DNA of 13,197 nt from CAYUUR01 sp052034685 (GTDB lineage: Bacteria; Patescibacteriota; Saccharimonadia; Saccharimonadales; CAYUUR01). This document shows, in pieces, positions 1 through 7,248 of this stretch. The position numbers and the translations under genes are program-made. The notes beneath the pieces are model-generated. The model made no database searches and was not told the origin of the DNA. It worked only from the letters and a program-made list of their open reading frames with translations. Location: the NCBI GenBank assembly GCA_052034685.1, contig JBPOIH010000018.1, forward strand, positions 1 to 13,197. Reading direction: 5' to 3'. Every line of letters starts with the position of its first letter. Within the stretch, counting starts at the first letter, position 1.

Positions 1-419
1 GCTTGTTCCAGTGGTGAGAGATCAACGCGCTGGACGTTCTCTACAAGTGCGAGCTCTAGTTGTTGCAGCTCTTCCATGGTTCGGACGATTGCAGGAATGC
101 GGTCAAGTCCGGCAATTTGCGCGGCTCGCCAGCGTCTTTCGCCAGCCACAATACTATAGGTACCATCGCCAAGCTGCCGCACCACGACGGGCTGCAAGAC
201 GCCGTGGGTCTTAATCGATTCCGCGAGTTCTTTGAGCATTAGCTCGTCAAAGTCTTTGCGCGGCTGGTCTTTGTTGGGCAAAATGTCCTGAATGAGTAAT
301 TTTTGTACTCGGTCTTGTTCGTCTACTAACAGAGACGAGTCAAAGTTGGTTGGGATTAATGAGTCGAAGCCTCGTCCGAGTCCACTTTTTGGATTTTTGC
401 CACTCTTTGCGTTTGCCAT
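1..419 (-). CDS. parB: Chromosome partitioning protein ParB, N-terminal part (runs off the left edge)
   Basis: ParB/Spo0J proteins bind parS sites near the origin and slide along DNA as CTP-dependent clamps; together with ParA they segregate chromosomes. I translated this frame by hand: 139 codons are visible and the gene is open at the window edge, so the helix-turn-helix and dimerisation domains are missing. It begins MANAKSGKNPKSGLGRGFDS; the GLGRG-type N-terminus is typical of chromosomal ParB and is the ParA-stimulating tail. GERRWRAA at residues 93-100 is the conserved CTP-binding arginine motif, and ENVQRVDLSPLEQ from residue 127 is the second ParB box. The ATG lies one base after the parA TAA stop, so the two are cotranscribed and probably translationally coupled. 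No separate promoter is seen. No parS consensus was found in this window. Confidence 0.95.
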   Translation of the reverse strand, partial: MANAKSGKNPKSGLGRGFDSLIPTNFDSSLLVDEQDRVQKLLIQDILPNKDQPRKDFDELMLKELAESIKTHGVLQPVVVRQLGDGTYSIVAGERRWRAAQIAGLDRIPAIVRTMEELQQLELALVENVQRVDLSPLEQ

Positions 420-420
420 G

Positions 421-1182
421 TTATTTGCCTAGCCTTTCCGATAGTTCTTTTGTCAGCTGTTTGTATGCGCGTGCGCCTTTAGACCATTTGTCGTGTTCAA
501 ATATCGTCTTGCCGTGACTCGGCGCCTCTGCCAGCCGGACATTACGCGGAATAACCGTCTTCATCACTTTGTCGCCAAAGTGCTTCTTGACCTCATCCTT
601 CACTTGATCAGATAATGTCGTCCGGCTATCAAACATCGTCAGTACCACGCCCAAGATTTCTAGATGTGGGTTCAGGCCTTGGCGGACTTGTTGCACGACT
701 TGCAATAATTGCCCGAGCCCTTCGAGCGCATAGTATTCCGACTGCACTGGAATAAACACAAAGCGAGATGCTGTCAGTGCGTTAATCGTCAGCAAACTGA
801 GCGATGGCGGACAGTCAATCAGGATTACGTCGTAGGCACTGGCATCCAGTGCTCGCTGCAACGCGCGTTCACGCTCGAGCACGGAAACAAGTTCAATCTC
901 GGCCGCAGCAAGATTTTCGTTGGTTGGCAGGAGGTATAAGTTATCAACTTGTGTTTCTAATACGCATGTCGCAAAATCTTGCGTTCCGAGCAGTACTTCA
1001 TAGGTACCGTTCTCTGTCACATGCTTATCAAACCCCAGCCCACTCGTGGCATTACCCTGCGGATCGAGGTCAATCAGCAGTACACTCTTCCCCGTTTTAG
1101 CCAGTTGCGCGGCCACGTTAATAGCCGTGGTTGTTTTGCCCACGCCACCCTTTTGGTTCAGGACCGATATGATATGCCCCAT
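421..1182 (-). CDS. parA: Chromosome partitioning ATPase ParA (Soj type)
   Basis: ParA is a Walker-type ATPase that binds nucleoid DNA nonspecifically as an ATP dimer and is stimulated by ParB. The 253-aa length is normal for short chromosomal ParA/Soj proteins, which lack the N-terminal HTH of plasmid ParA. The deviant Walker A KGGVGKTT is at residues 11-18 with the signature lysine K11; the A' motif LLIDLDPQGNAT follows at 35-46; Walker B ILIDCPP is at 120-126; and the conserved IPRNVRLAEAPSHG is at 211-224. The ATG start gives the canonical MGHIISVLNQKGG opening and no in-frame start lies upstream. A GAGG sequence lies 14 nt upstream, further than an ideal ribosome binding site. The gene lies 65 bp after the giant surface-protein gene and is followed by parB after one base. 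Confidence 0.97.
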   Translation of the reverse strand: MGHIISVLNQKGGVGKTTTAINVAAQLAKTGKSVLLIDLDPQGNATSGLGFDKHVTENGTYEVLLGTQDFATCVLETQVDNLYLLPTNENLAAAEIELVSVLERERALQRALDASAYDVILIDCPPSLSLLTINALTASRFVFIPVQSEYYALEGLGQLLQVVQQVRQGLNPHLEILGVVLTMFDSRTTLSDQVKDEVKKHFGDKVMKTVIPRNVRLAEAPSHGKTIFEHDKWSKGARAYKQLTKELSERLGK

Positions 1183-1215
1183 TAGCTGTTTATTACCCTC
1201 GTGCTTATACCCTTT

Positions 1216-1244
1216 AGCCTAACACTAATCTGTTAAACAGTAAA
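1216..1244 (-). promoter_or_regulatory. Possible parA-parB promoter in the 65-bp gap
   Basis: On the minus strand, TTTACT (1244-1239, four of six matches to TTGACA) is followed after 17 bp by TAGGCT (1221-1216), preceded by TGT as in an extended -10. The -10 itself is weak. This is the best candidate between the surface-protein stop and parA. The gap has only a short CTG/CAG inverted repeat (1230-1240) and no convincing terminator, so read-through from the surface-protein gene is also possible. Confidence 0.3.
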
Positions 1245-1247
1245 TAA

Positions 1248-4200
1248 CTACTCGACGATCATGTACGTGAAGGTGTAGGTTGAGCTGTCAGTGAGCGCGT
1301 TGAATGCCTTTAGATCAAACGTCGTCGTAGCGCTATCAAAATGATACTGTGGGAATGTGCCACCACCTGGGATCGACTTCGGTGTAATGATGACCTCTGG
1401 TGCGCTACCAAATGCATTGGCGAAGGTAACGGTGGCCAGCGTGCCGGCAGCCGCCCCAGTACCCGTATTTATCGTGATTACACCTGCCGTATCATTACCG
1501 CTGATACTTGCTGACGCACCAGTACCCGCACCTGTGGTATTGACTGTAACTGTAGTAGAGCCGCTCGTATTCCCCGTAATCACGTGTCCATTGACGGTGA
1601 TGTTGCCGTTAAATGTCGCCGTGCCATCAACCACGAGATTGCCGTTCACGGTAGCGTCAACCACCTCTAGGTCGCCATCGGCTGCAATGCTTGCCAGCAC
1701 TGTACCGGTTGAGCTTTGCCACTCTTGAAGACTGGCAGTTTGTGAAGCGACGCCTTGAATAACCAGACCTTTGCGGGTCGTGCCACTGGTACCAATAGTC
1801 GTATCCGCCACGGTATCGAGTGTCGTCGCAGCCGCACCAAGCTGTAAGGTATTGTTCGTATCTACCCGAATACCGATATCTGCAGAGTTGGCCGCGTTGC
1901 GCCAGTTCACAAACGTGTTATTGAATAGTCTGATGGCGCCAGCACTAGCACCACCGCTCCCGCTGCCAAATCTTGCAAAGGTACCAATTCTTACCCCTTG
2001 ATTCACACCCAAATCATGCTCAGTACCACTTGCTGAACTTGATACATTCAGTATCCCGTTTGCACTAATGCTTGTAAGGACTGTACCAGCCGAGTTCTGC
2101 CACTCTTGGAGGTTTGTTGTGGATTGCCCAGCTCCGGCACGAACAACAAGCCTGGTCGCACCGACGGATGCCCTTGAATCTTGAACGATAAGCGTCGCGG
2201 CGCTGTTTGAGCCATAGTCACTTATTGCCGCCCTCTGATCAGCTGATGGTCCAATCACAACTGCCATGTTATTATAGCCACCCCGGATAAAGTAGTTGTT
2301 ACTTTGCGTGCTCTGCACGAAGAATTCTGGTCCAGTACTATTTGACTGACCGATACGGTATCCTTGGCTATTTCCAGTATAATTGGTTTGTAAATATGCC
2401 TGGTGATTCGGGTTCGTTTGATTGAGCATTATCCTAGTCCCTGGAGTATCGGCATTTGTGATTGATATGTTGCCCGTCGCGCCAACGCTCGCAAGTACGG
2501 ACCCGGTGCTATCCTGCCATTCCTGGAGGTTGGCGGTTTGTGACGCGGTCCCCTTTACCACAAGGCCAATATCAGTTGTAGCCGCAGTCTGTACGGTGAT
2601 ATTCGTACCGCTGCGTGCTGCAGTCAAAACACTAGCAAAGCTTGAGCTAGCCCCAGGCGTCAAGGTAATATTACCATTGTAATGATAAAGGCCTAAGGCT
2701 GAGCCTGTCTGATATATCCCTTTGCCAGGCCCAGAGGATATCGCGGTTGTTGAAACACCAATACCACTGCCTATAGCGTTCATAATATACACATTAACGC
2801 TCGTTCCACTCCCGCCGAGTACGACATTGTCAGCAGAATCATATCCTAGCAATTGCTTATTGCCAGTGTTTGCCGCATTTCTCGCGTATATGTACGTATT
2901 GTTGGCAAGCCGTAAGGCTCCTGTGCTTGCTGTATTTACACCACCAAGGGCAATACTTCCATCAGCATTAACCCTCGTAAGAATGGTACCGCTGCTATCC
3001 TGCCACTCTTGGAGGTTGGCAGTCTGGGAGGCAGCGCCTTGCACAACCAGACCCTTTGAAGTCGTTGCGCCCGTACTAAGTATTGTGGCCGCTAAGTTAT
3101 CGACTGTTGTTGGTGTATTAACGCGGAATTTTTCTACGGTTCCGGCCGTGCCAGAAGACCCAACCATAGCCACTCCACCATCTGTAACCCGGAATCTTGC
3201 TGAGCCCCCAGTAGTTAGCACGATTTGCCCGACACCACTCGTGGTCAGATTCAAGTCACTGCCACTCTGCACCTGTATCCCGCCGCCGCCAGCAAGCCCA
3301 AGCGTCGTGCTTGATAGAAACGCATTCGCATTACCGGTAATGTTTTGGATCGTTCCGTTTTGGTTTACTCGTAGTAGGGTTGTGCCGGATGAGTTCTGCC
3401 ATTCTTGAAGGCTCGCAGTTTGGCTGGCTGCCCCACGGATCACTGCTCCAATCGAGCCGGCGGCGGCTGATTGAATAGCAAAGTTGGTGTTTGTTTGGAT
3501 AGAGGTGCCATTCTGGATATAGTTTCCCGACCCGGGTGCGGCTATACAGCCAGACGCCGTACAAACTTGCGTTCCATTCACGTTAATTCCAGTAGATGCG
3601 TTGATGGTGCCAACGACATCAAGTTCGTAGCCTGGCGTACTTGTGCCGATACCAATGCGATTGTTACCAGCGTCTACATAGAGGAGATTGGCTTGAGTAT
3701 CACCGGCAATCCGGAAATCGCGGTCATCTTGACCGTTATTGAAGAGCAGCGCGTTGTTGCCAGTATCATAACTAATCTTATAATCCGTTGCGCTGGTACC
3801 GATAGATAACGTAGCCGGCCCCAGGTACAGATCACGCCAACGGTTGCTGTTGGATCCCAGATCATAGGTATCATCAGCGCTTGGCAGTATGTCACCCGTA
3901 ACCGTGATGTCATCGCCTACGCTCAGTGCATCATCTGTTCTGAGTGTATTTGCCGCACTGCGGTATAAGTTAGTATCCCGCGATAAGCCGAAGGCAATAC
4001 CGGCCGAAGCCGAGGTGTTGTCTGCGTTTGATGATAACCATAGTGTCTGCGTGTCAGCTGCACCTACGGCAATACCGTAGTCTGACCCGCCGCTCGTTTG
4101 TGGACTGACGTATATACCGTAATTCGTACCAATACTCGCACCAACACCAGCCAAGCTAGCAGCATCAATGTAGACCCCGTAGCCAGATGTAATTGTACCT

Positions 4201-5876
4201 CCGCTGGTTGTATTTGCTATGCCGATACCTGCCTGCAAACCAATCGCCTGCGTGACCGTAGCAGTGCTAGAAGATACCAGCATACCAGCATTACCCTTCA
4301 CACCGACTACTTGCGCGACAGTACCTGCAGTTGCAGCACTCGTTGCCAGTCCAGAAACGGCAACATTAGCACCAGTGAAGTCGTTCGAACCATACAACGC
4401 CAAGACACTTGCTGAAGCGTAATTAACACCTGCTGTGTTGGTAGCCCCTGGGGTTATTCCGACGTTGCTATAGATACCATATGTTGTGTTTGTTGTTTCT
4501 GTCGAGCTGTTGGCAACATCAAGTGCCACATCACAGGTCAGCGGGCCAAAAATAGAAGCACACTGATCGATCGTATCACCTGTTGGTCCAATCTGCAGTC
4601 GATCTGAGATAATCGTATCGCCGACCACTTCCAGCTCCACTGCTGGAGCTGCAGTGCCGATCCCTACTCGTTCATTTGTCGTATCAACCGCAAGTACTGG
4701 AGTACCGCCATCAGCATCCATCACGAGGAACGCGCCTGTTGAATCGACACTATTCTGCAGCGTAAATGCACCGCCAACTGCCAGCGTCGCCTGAGTAATG
4801 TTATTTGTCTCGAACAATAAGCCATACGAATCGTTAGTGCCAAGTACTGCTGTAGTACCGAATGAGTTACCGTTCTGGATAAAAGCGTTGGCTCCACCTG
4901 CATAGCCACAATTATTCGAGATATCACAAAGTACATTGCCGTTTTGTGTACCAACGTTGGTGAGAGTTATTGAACTAAAGGTTGGTGCGTCAGTTACCCC
5001 AAGATCTTGCGGCCCACTGAGCGTAAACGTATTGCCGTTCTTGGTTATCGTCACCTGATTGTTCGTACCCTGTAGCGTGATGGCACCCATCGAATTGTTC
5101 ACGCTGGTTTGTACAATCGTGTTAGAAATCGTGCCGTTACTCAGCGATAGCCCAGCACCAATCGTAAAGTCTCCGTCATTGCCGGCGATGGTCGTATTAG
5201 TCACGTCATCTGCTTGCAAGTACCCACAGTTGTTGCTATCAAGACAGAATACCCCCGAGCTATCCGGCAAAGTGTAGGTCCGACCCGAGGCACCTTGAGT
5301 CAGTGCAATCGTACTCGTTACCGTCCCATCACTTACTTGTAGCTCTCCGATTGTGAGGATGTTGCCATTCACCAATAGGGTAGAGTTGCTTGTTTCAATG
5401 CCAAGCGTTTCAGCGTTACCACCGTTCAAGGAGCTCAGTTCTTGCTCCGCAACACCAGCAATCGGATCAACTGGCCGATTACTTGATAAACGGTTCGCTA
5501 GCGACACGCCCCCAAACAAGAGAAGCATGATGACAACACCACCCACAATCACGCGCGTTAGTACTTTGTTGAGTTCACGGTCGCGCACGCCGACCCCTGA
5601 CTTCTTAGGAGCAGGAGCCTGTTGAGCCAAAATAGTCTGGGTGTTATTGCTTGCTGTCGATTGACTCACGCTTGTCGTGCCAAGAGATTCGGCGTTCTCG
5701 TCACCGTCGAGACTATCGTAAGGTGACGGGATTGTGTCATTTTGGGTTGTACCTTGGGTAAATGGCGTGGGGGTAGCGACAGGAGCCTGCTGGACAACGT
5801 CCTGAACGGTACCGTTTGTTTGCGGCTGTATAACAGAGGTGGATTCCGGTCGCACTCGAACGTTTTGTTCGTCCAT
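1248..5876 (-). CDS. Giant N-terminally anchored surface fibre with phage-tail-like modules and LQEWQ repeats
   Basis: This 1542-aa protein has a Q/T/P-rich, probably disordered cytoplasmic N-terminus (1-90), a basic patch (91-108) and one membrane helix (about 109-126, VIVGGVVIMLLLFGGVSL). It has no cleavable signal peptide, so type II topology with about 1410 residues outside is likely. The outside part is Gly/Ser/Thr/Asn-rich and beta-strand-like. It carries tail-fibre-type motifs: RVGIGTAAP (about 402-410), YDLGSNSNRWRDLYL (about 670-685), RIGIGTSTP (about 738-746), and two copies of an NNT..(16 or so residues)..RNAAN-type segment near 985 and 1310. The motif LQEWQ(N/D/S)S(S/T/A)G(T/S) starts at residues 823, 955, 1117, 1256 and 1383. 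All eight cysteines form four close pairs (211/217, 317/323, 439/448, 772/777). The C-terminus may be a beta-sandwich tip. No LPXTG signal and no S74 chaperone domain are seen. Role in adhesion to a host or surface is inferred. No clear Shine-Dalgarno precedes the ATG; the stop is TAG. Confidence 0.9.
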   Translation of the reverse strand: MDEQNVRVRPESTSVIQPQTNGTVQDVVQQAPVATPTPFTQGTTQNDTIPSPYDSLDGDENAESLGTTSVSQSTASNNTQTILAQQAPAPKKSGVGVRDRELNKVLTRVIVGGVVIMLLLFGGVSLANRLSSNRPVDPIAGVAEQELSSLNGGNAETLGIETSNSTLLVNGNILTIGELQVSDGTVTSTIALTQGASGRTYTLPDSSGVFCLDSNNCGYLQADDVTNTTIAGNDGDFTIGAGLSLSNGTISNTIVQTSVNNSMGAITLQGTNNQVTITKNGNTFTLSGPQDLGVTDAPTFSSITLTNVGTQNGNVLCDISNNCGYAGGANAFIQNGNSFGTTAVLGTNDSYGLLFETNNITQATLAVGGAFTLQNSVDSTGAFLVMDADGGTPVLAVDTTNERVGIGTAAPAVELEVVGDTIISDRLQIGPTGDTIDQCASIFGPLTCDVALDVANSSTETTNTTYGIYSNVGITPGATNTAGVNYASASVLALYGSNDFTGANVAVSGLATSAATAGTVAQVVGVKGNAGMLVSSSTATVTQAIGLQAGIGIANTTSGGTITSGYGVYIDAASLAGVGASIGTNYGIYVSPQTSGGSDYGIAVGAADTQTLWLSSNADNTSASAGIAFGLSRDTNLYRSAANTLRTDDALSVGDDITVTGDILPSADDTYDLGSNSNRWRDLYLGPATLSIGTSATDYKISYDTGNNALLFNNGQDDRDFRIAGDTQANLLYVDAGNNRIGIGTSTPGYELDVVGTINASTGINVNGTQVCTASGCIAAPGSGNYIQNGTSIQTNTNFAIQSAAAGSIGAVIRGAASQTASLQEWQNSSGTTLLRVNQNGTIQNITGNANAFLSSTTLGLAGGGGIQVQSGSDLNLTTSGVGQIVLTTGGSARFRVTDGGVAMVGSSGTAGTVEKFRVNTPTTVDNLAATILSTGATTSKGLVVQGAASQTANLQEWQDSSGTILTRVNADGSIALGGVNTASTGALRLANNTYIYARNAANTGNKQLLGYDSADNVVLGGSGTSVNVYIMNAIGSGIGVSTTAISSGPGKGIYQTGSALGLYHYNGNITLTPGASSSFASVLTAARSGTNITVQTAATTDIGLVVKGTASQTANLQEWQDSTGSVLASVGATGNISITNADTPGTRIMLNQTNPNHQAYLQTNYTGNSQGYRIGQSNSTGPEFFVQSTQSNNYFIRGGYNNMAVVIGPSADQRAAISDYGSNSAATLIVQDSRASVGATRLVVRAGAGQSTTNLQEWQNSAGTVLTSISANGILNVSSSASGTEHDLGVNQGVRIGTFARFGSGSGGASAGAIRLFNNTFVNWRNAANSADIGIRVDTNNTLQLGAAATTLDTVADTTIGTSGTTRKGLVIQGVASQTASLQEWQSSTGTVLASIAADGDLEVVDATVNGNLVVDGTATFNGNITVNGHVITGNTSGSTTVTVNTTGAGTGASASISGNDTAGVITINTGTGAAAGTLATVTFANAFGSAPEVIITPKSIPGGGTFPQYHFDSATTTFDLKAFNALTDSSTYTFTYMIVE
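1716..3410 (-). repeat. Five diverged copies of an LQEWQ protein repeat
   Basis: The LQEWQ core is encoded at 3410-3396, 3014-3000, 2528-2514, 2111-2097 and 1730-1716. Each copy sits in a block of roughly 33 residues: a hydrophobic strand, G(A/V/T)(A/G)(S/G)Q(T/S), LQEWQ, a polar turn ending in G, T/S, then a strand such as VLASI and a final N/D-G or A-x-G turn. Spacing between cores is 132, 162, 139 and 127 residues, so variable inserts separate them. Nucleotide identity is only partial, so these are old protein modules and not recent duplications. Confidence 0.85.
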
Positions 5877-5914
5877 GATGTATGCTTTTGTTTTTTTATG
5901 TACTACTGGGTCTA

Positions 5915-5943
5915 ATTTTACCCAAAAAACACTTTAAACACAA
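5915..5943 (-). promoter_or_regulatory. Possible promoter of the giant surface-protein gene
   Basis: On the minus strand TAAAAT (5920-5915, five of six matches to TATAAT) lies 17 bp after TTGTGT (5943-5938), a weak -35. A start near 5908 would give a leader of about 32 nt rich in A and lacking a Shine-Dalgarno. The 94-bp gap is AT-rich and contains two small inverted repeats (ACAC/GTGT at 5954-5967; TGGGT/ACCCA at 5907-5924), neither a convincing terminator, so cotranscription with the upstream 266-aa gene remains possible. Confidence 0.35.
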
Positions 5944-5970
5944 GCATTATTGAACACTTTTTTGTGTAAT

Positions 5971-6771
5971 CTATGCCCACAAAATGAAGTAAATTGCAAC
6001 AAGACCCGCCGCCAGAATTGCAATAGCGATAATGGTGACTTGCACAAGGTCTTTATACACCGCTGACCTTGACAAAGGATTGCGCCCCAAGGCGATAATA
6101 CTGCTATAGATTGAACCATAGATGATGCTGCCTTCGATTATCAGAATAAGTAGAAAGATAATCAGTGCTGCAGTAACTTGCAGCGCAGATACGTCCTTTC
6201 CTGTAAGCGAATTTCCAAATAGAACCAAGAATGAGTCACGTTGCGCGGTTGGTTCGATAGCCTTAGGGTTAATGTCTACCAGAACTGTACTCAAGCGCGT
6301 CTCATACTCTGAGTTACCACTGTTATTTACCTTTTCCGTTGTTGAATTTTCATCAGATTGCGACTCTAATGCGACTCCTATTGCGGCTGTTTCGGTAGGC
6401 TTTGCTTTCATGAGTACACCTTTGAGTGGCGAAAGAACGAGGTTGTCACCTTCTTTGACCTCCCCATTGATATCACTTACTGTGGCAGTCACTTCGCCCT
6501 CACTCACCACATACACATTCGTACCACTGTTGGTGGTCGCGACCGTAGCATCTTTCTGAGCAATCGAAATACCAGCAAACCGGCTGCTCGTACTACTCGT
6601 TGCTAGCTCAACTTGCTGCCGCTCGGCAGCATCACCTTCTTTGTGTACGAGCGCTAAACCCGGGCCAATCGGTGTAATACTCCGGTAACCTTGTGCTGTG
6701 AGACCAAAAGCAGACCCTTGGATTACAAGAGTAGCTGCCAGTCCCACCAGTAAGGATTTAACTATACGCAT
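5971..6771 (-). CDS. Secreted membrane protein with C-terminal two-helix hairpin resembling an F0 c-subunit
   Basis: I do not recognise a named family. The 266-aa product starts with a signal peptide (basic MRIVK, hydrophobic core 6-18, possible cleavage after AFG at 23). A polar domain of about 170 residues follows; the segment NGEVKEGDNLVLSPLKGVLM (about 102-121) resembles small beta-barrel segments of surface and tail-fibre proteins. Two C-terminal membrane helices lie at about 196-222 and 243-264, joined by a basic loop ALGRNPLSRSAVYK (227-240). Loop and topology (both ends outside, loop inside) recall ATP synthase subunit c, whose loop is typically R-Q/N-P, but helix 2 lacks the proton-binding Asp/Glu; the only acid nearby is E213 in helix 1. 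A pilin-like role or a membrane anchor is equally possible. It sits between rplU and the giant fibre gene, suggesting a shared envelope role. The stop is TAG, and no Shine-Dalgarno is seen before the ATG. Confidence 0.85.
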   Translation of the reverse strand: MRIVKSLLVGLAATLVIQGSAFGLTAQGYRSITPIGPGLALVHKEGDAAERQQVELATSSTSSRFAGISIAQKDATVATTNSGTNVYVVSEGEVTATVSDINGEVKEGDNLVLSPLKGVLMKAKPTETAAIGVALESQSDENSTTEKVNNSGNSEYETRLSTVLVDINPKAIEPTAQRDSFLVLFGNSLTGKDVSALQVTAALIIFLLILIIEGSIIYGSIYSSIIALGRNPLSRSAVYKDLVQVTIIAIAILAAGLVAIYFILWA

Positions 6772-6792
6772 ATGAAATAACTTATGCTTATA

Positions 6793-6801
6793 ACTATAGC
6801 A
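6793..6801 (-). promoter_or_regulatory. Extended -10 promoter element of the 266-aa membrane protein gene
   Basis: On the minus strand TGCTATAGT (6801-6793) is an extended -10 element: TG, one base, then TATAGT with five of six consensus matches. The -35 position (about 6821-6816) has no clear match. A start near 6786 would leave a leader of only about 15 nt without a Shine-Dalgarno. It lies just after the rplU terminator, as expected for a new transcription unit. Confidence 0.5.
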
Positions 6802-6820
6802 TTTTATAGCCCTGGAAACG

Positions 6821-6849
6821 AAAAGACACTCTGTATGAGAGTGTCTTTT
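6821..6849 (-). terminator. Intrinsic terminator of rplU
   Basis: A perfect 12-bp inverted repeat, AAAAGACACTCT / AGAGTGTCTTTT, surrounds a 5-nt loop. On the minus strand it ends in TTTT and starts 20 bp after the rplU stop. Because its arms carry A and T runs it could act in both directions. Confidence 0.8.
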
Positions 6850-6869
6850 GTAAGATTATGAGACCGTTT

Positions 6870-7178
6870 CTAGGCAATCTTTGAAATCTTGATGACTGCG
6901 TGGCGTTGGCGATGACCGTGTACTTTGTGCACGCGCTTCTTCGCCTTGTAGCGGATGGCGGTGACTTTGTCGCCTTGCTTATCAGCTTCAACAACTTCTG
7001 CGGTGACTTTGGCACCACTGACTTCAGGAGTACCAACGGTCGTCTTTTCACCGTCGATGACAAGAAGGGGTACAAAAGTTGCAGTTTTGCCTTCCATCTG
7101 CAAAAGCTCTACTTCAAGGGTTTCCCCTTCGGCTACGAGGTACTGCTTACCACCTGTAGCGATGACTGCTTTTTTCAT
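6870..7178 (-). CDS. rplU: 50S ribosomal protein L21
   Basis: L21 is a primary 23S rRNA-binding protein of the large subunit. The 102-aa length is normal. The N-terminus MKKAVIATGGKQYLVAEGETLEVE is the family signature, and the C-terminus is basic with RYKAKKRVHKVHGHRQRHA (about 77-95), the conserved rRNA-contacting tail. It has its own promoter upstream, and AAAGG (7196-7192) or the closer AAAGAG (7186-7181) may serve as the ribosome binding site, neither at ideal spacing. The usual partner rpmA (L27) does not follow: a terminator comes directly after the TAG stop, so L27 must be encoded elsewhere or be absent. Confidence 0.97.
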   Translation of the reverse strand: MKKAVIATGGKQYLVAEGETLEVELLQMEGKTATFVPLLVIDGEKTTVGTPEVSGAKVTAEVVEADKQGDKVTAIRYKAKKRVHKVHGHRQRHAVIKISKIA

Positions 7179-7214
7179 GCTCTTTACTTAACCTTTATTT
7201 ATAGTTACCGATAG

Positions 7215-7243
7215 AGCTTACCAGATGTCGCCCCTGCTGTCAA
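7215..7243 (-). promoter_or_regulatory. rplU promoter
   Basis: On the minus strand a perfect -35 TTGACA (7243-7238) is followed after exactly 17 bp by TAAGCT (7220-7215), preceded by TGG as in an extended -10. The start would fall near 7208, giving a leader of about 30 nt. The -35 begins only 6 bp after the ileS stop, with no terminator between, so rplU can also receive read-through from ileS. Confidence 0.7.
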
Positions 7244-7248
7244 AGGTG

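Noticed and set aside
1716..3410. Regularly spaced repeats that might suggest a CRISPR array
   Set aside because: Spacing is about 380-490 bp, the copies are diverged, and all are in frame within one protein.
1357..5625. Many plus-strand open frames opposite the giant fibre gene, including one of 228 codons (2722-3408)
   Set aside because: They are Pro/Val/Leu-rich mirrors of the Gly/Thr/Asn-rich fibre codons, with no start signals or recognisable domains; the minus-strand frame is continuous over 1542 codons.
5971..6195. TrbC/VirB2-type pilin identity for the C-terminal hairpin of the 266-aa protein
   Set aside because: The loop ALGRNPLSRS and the helix lengths fit F0 subunit c better by eye, though this was not tested by a profile search.
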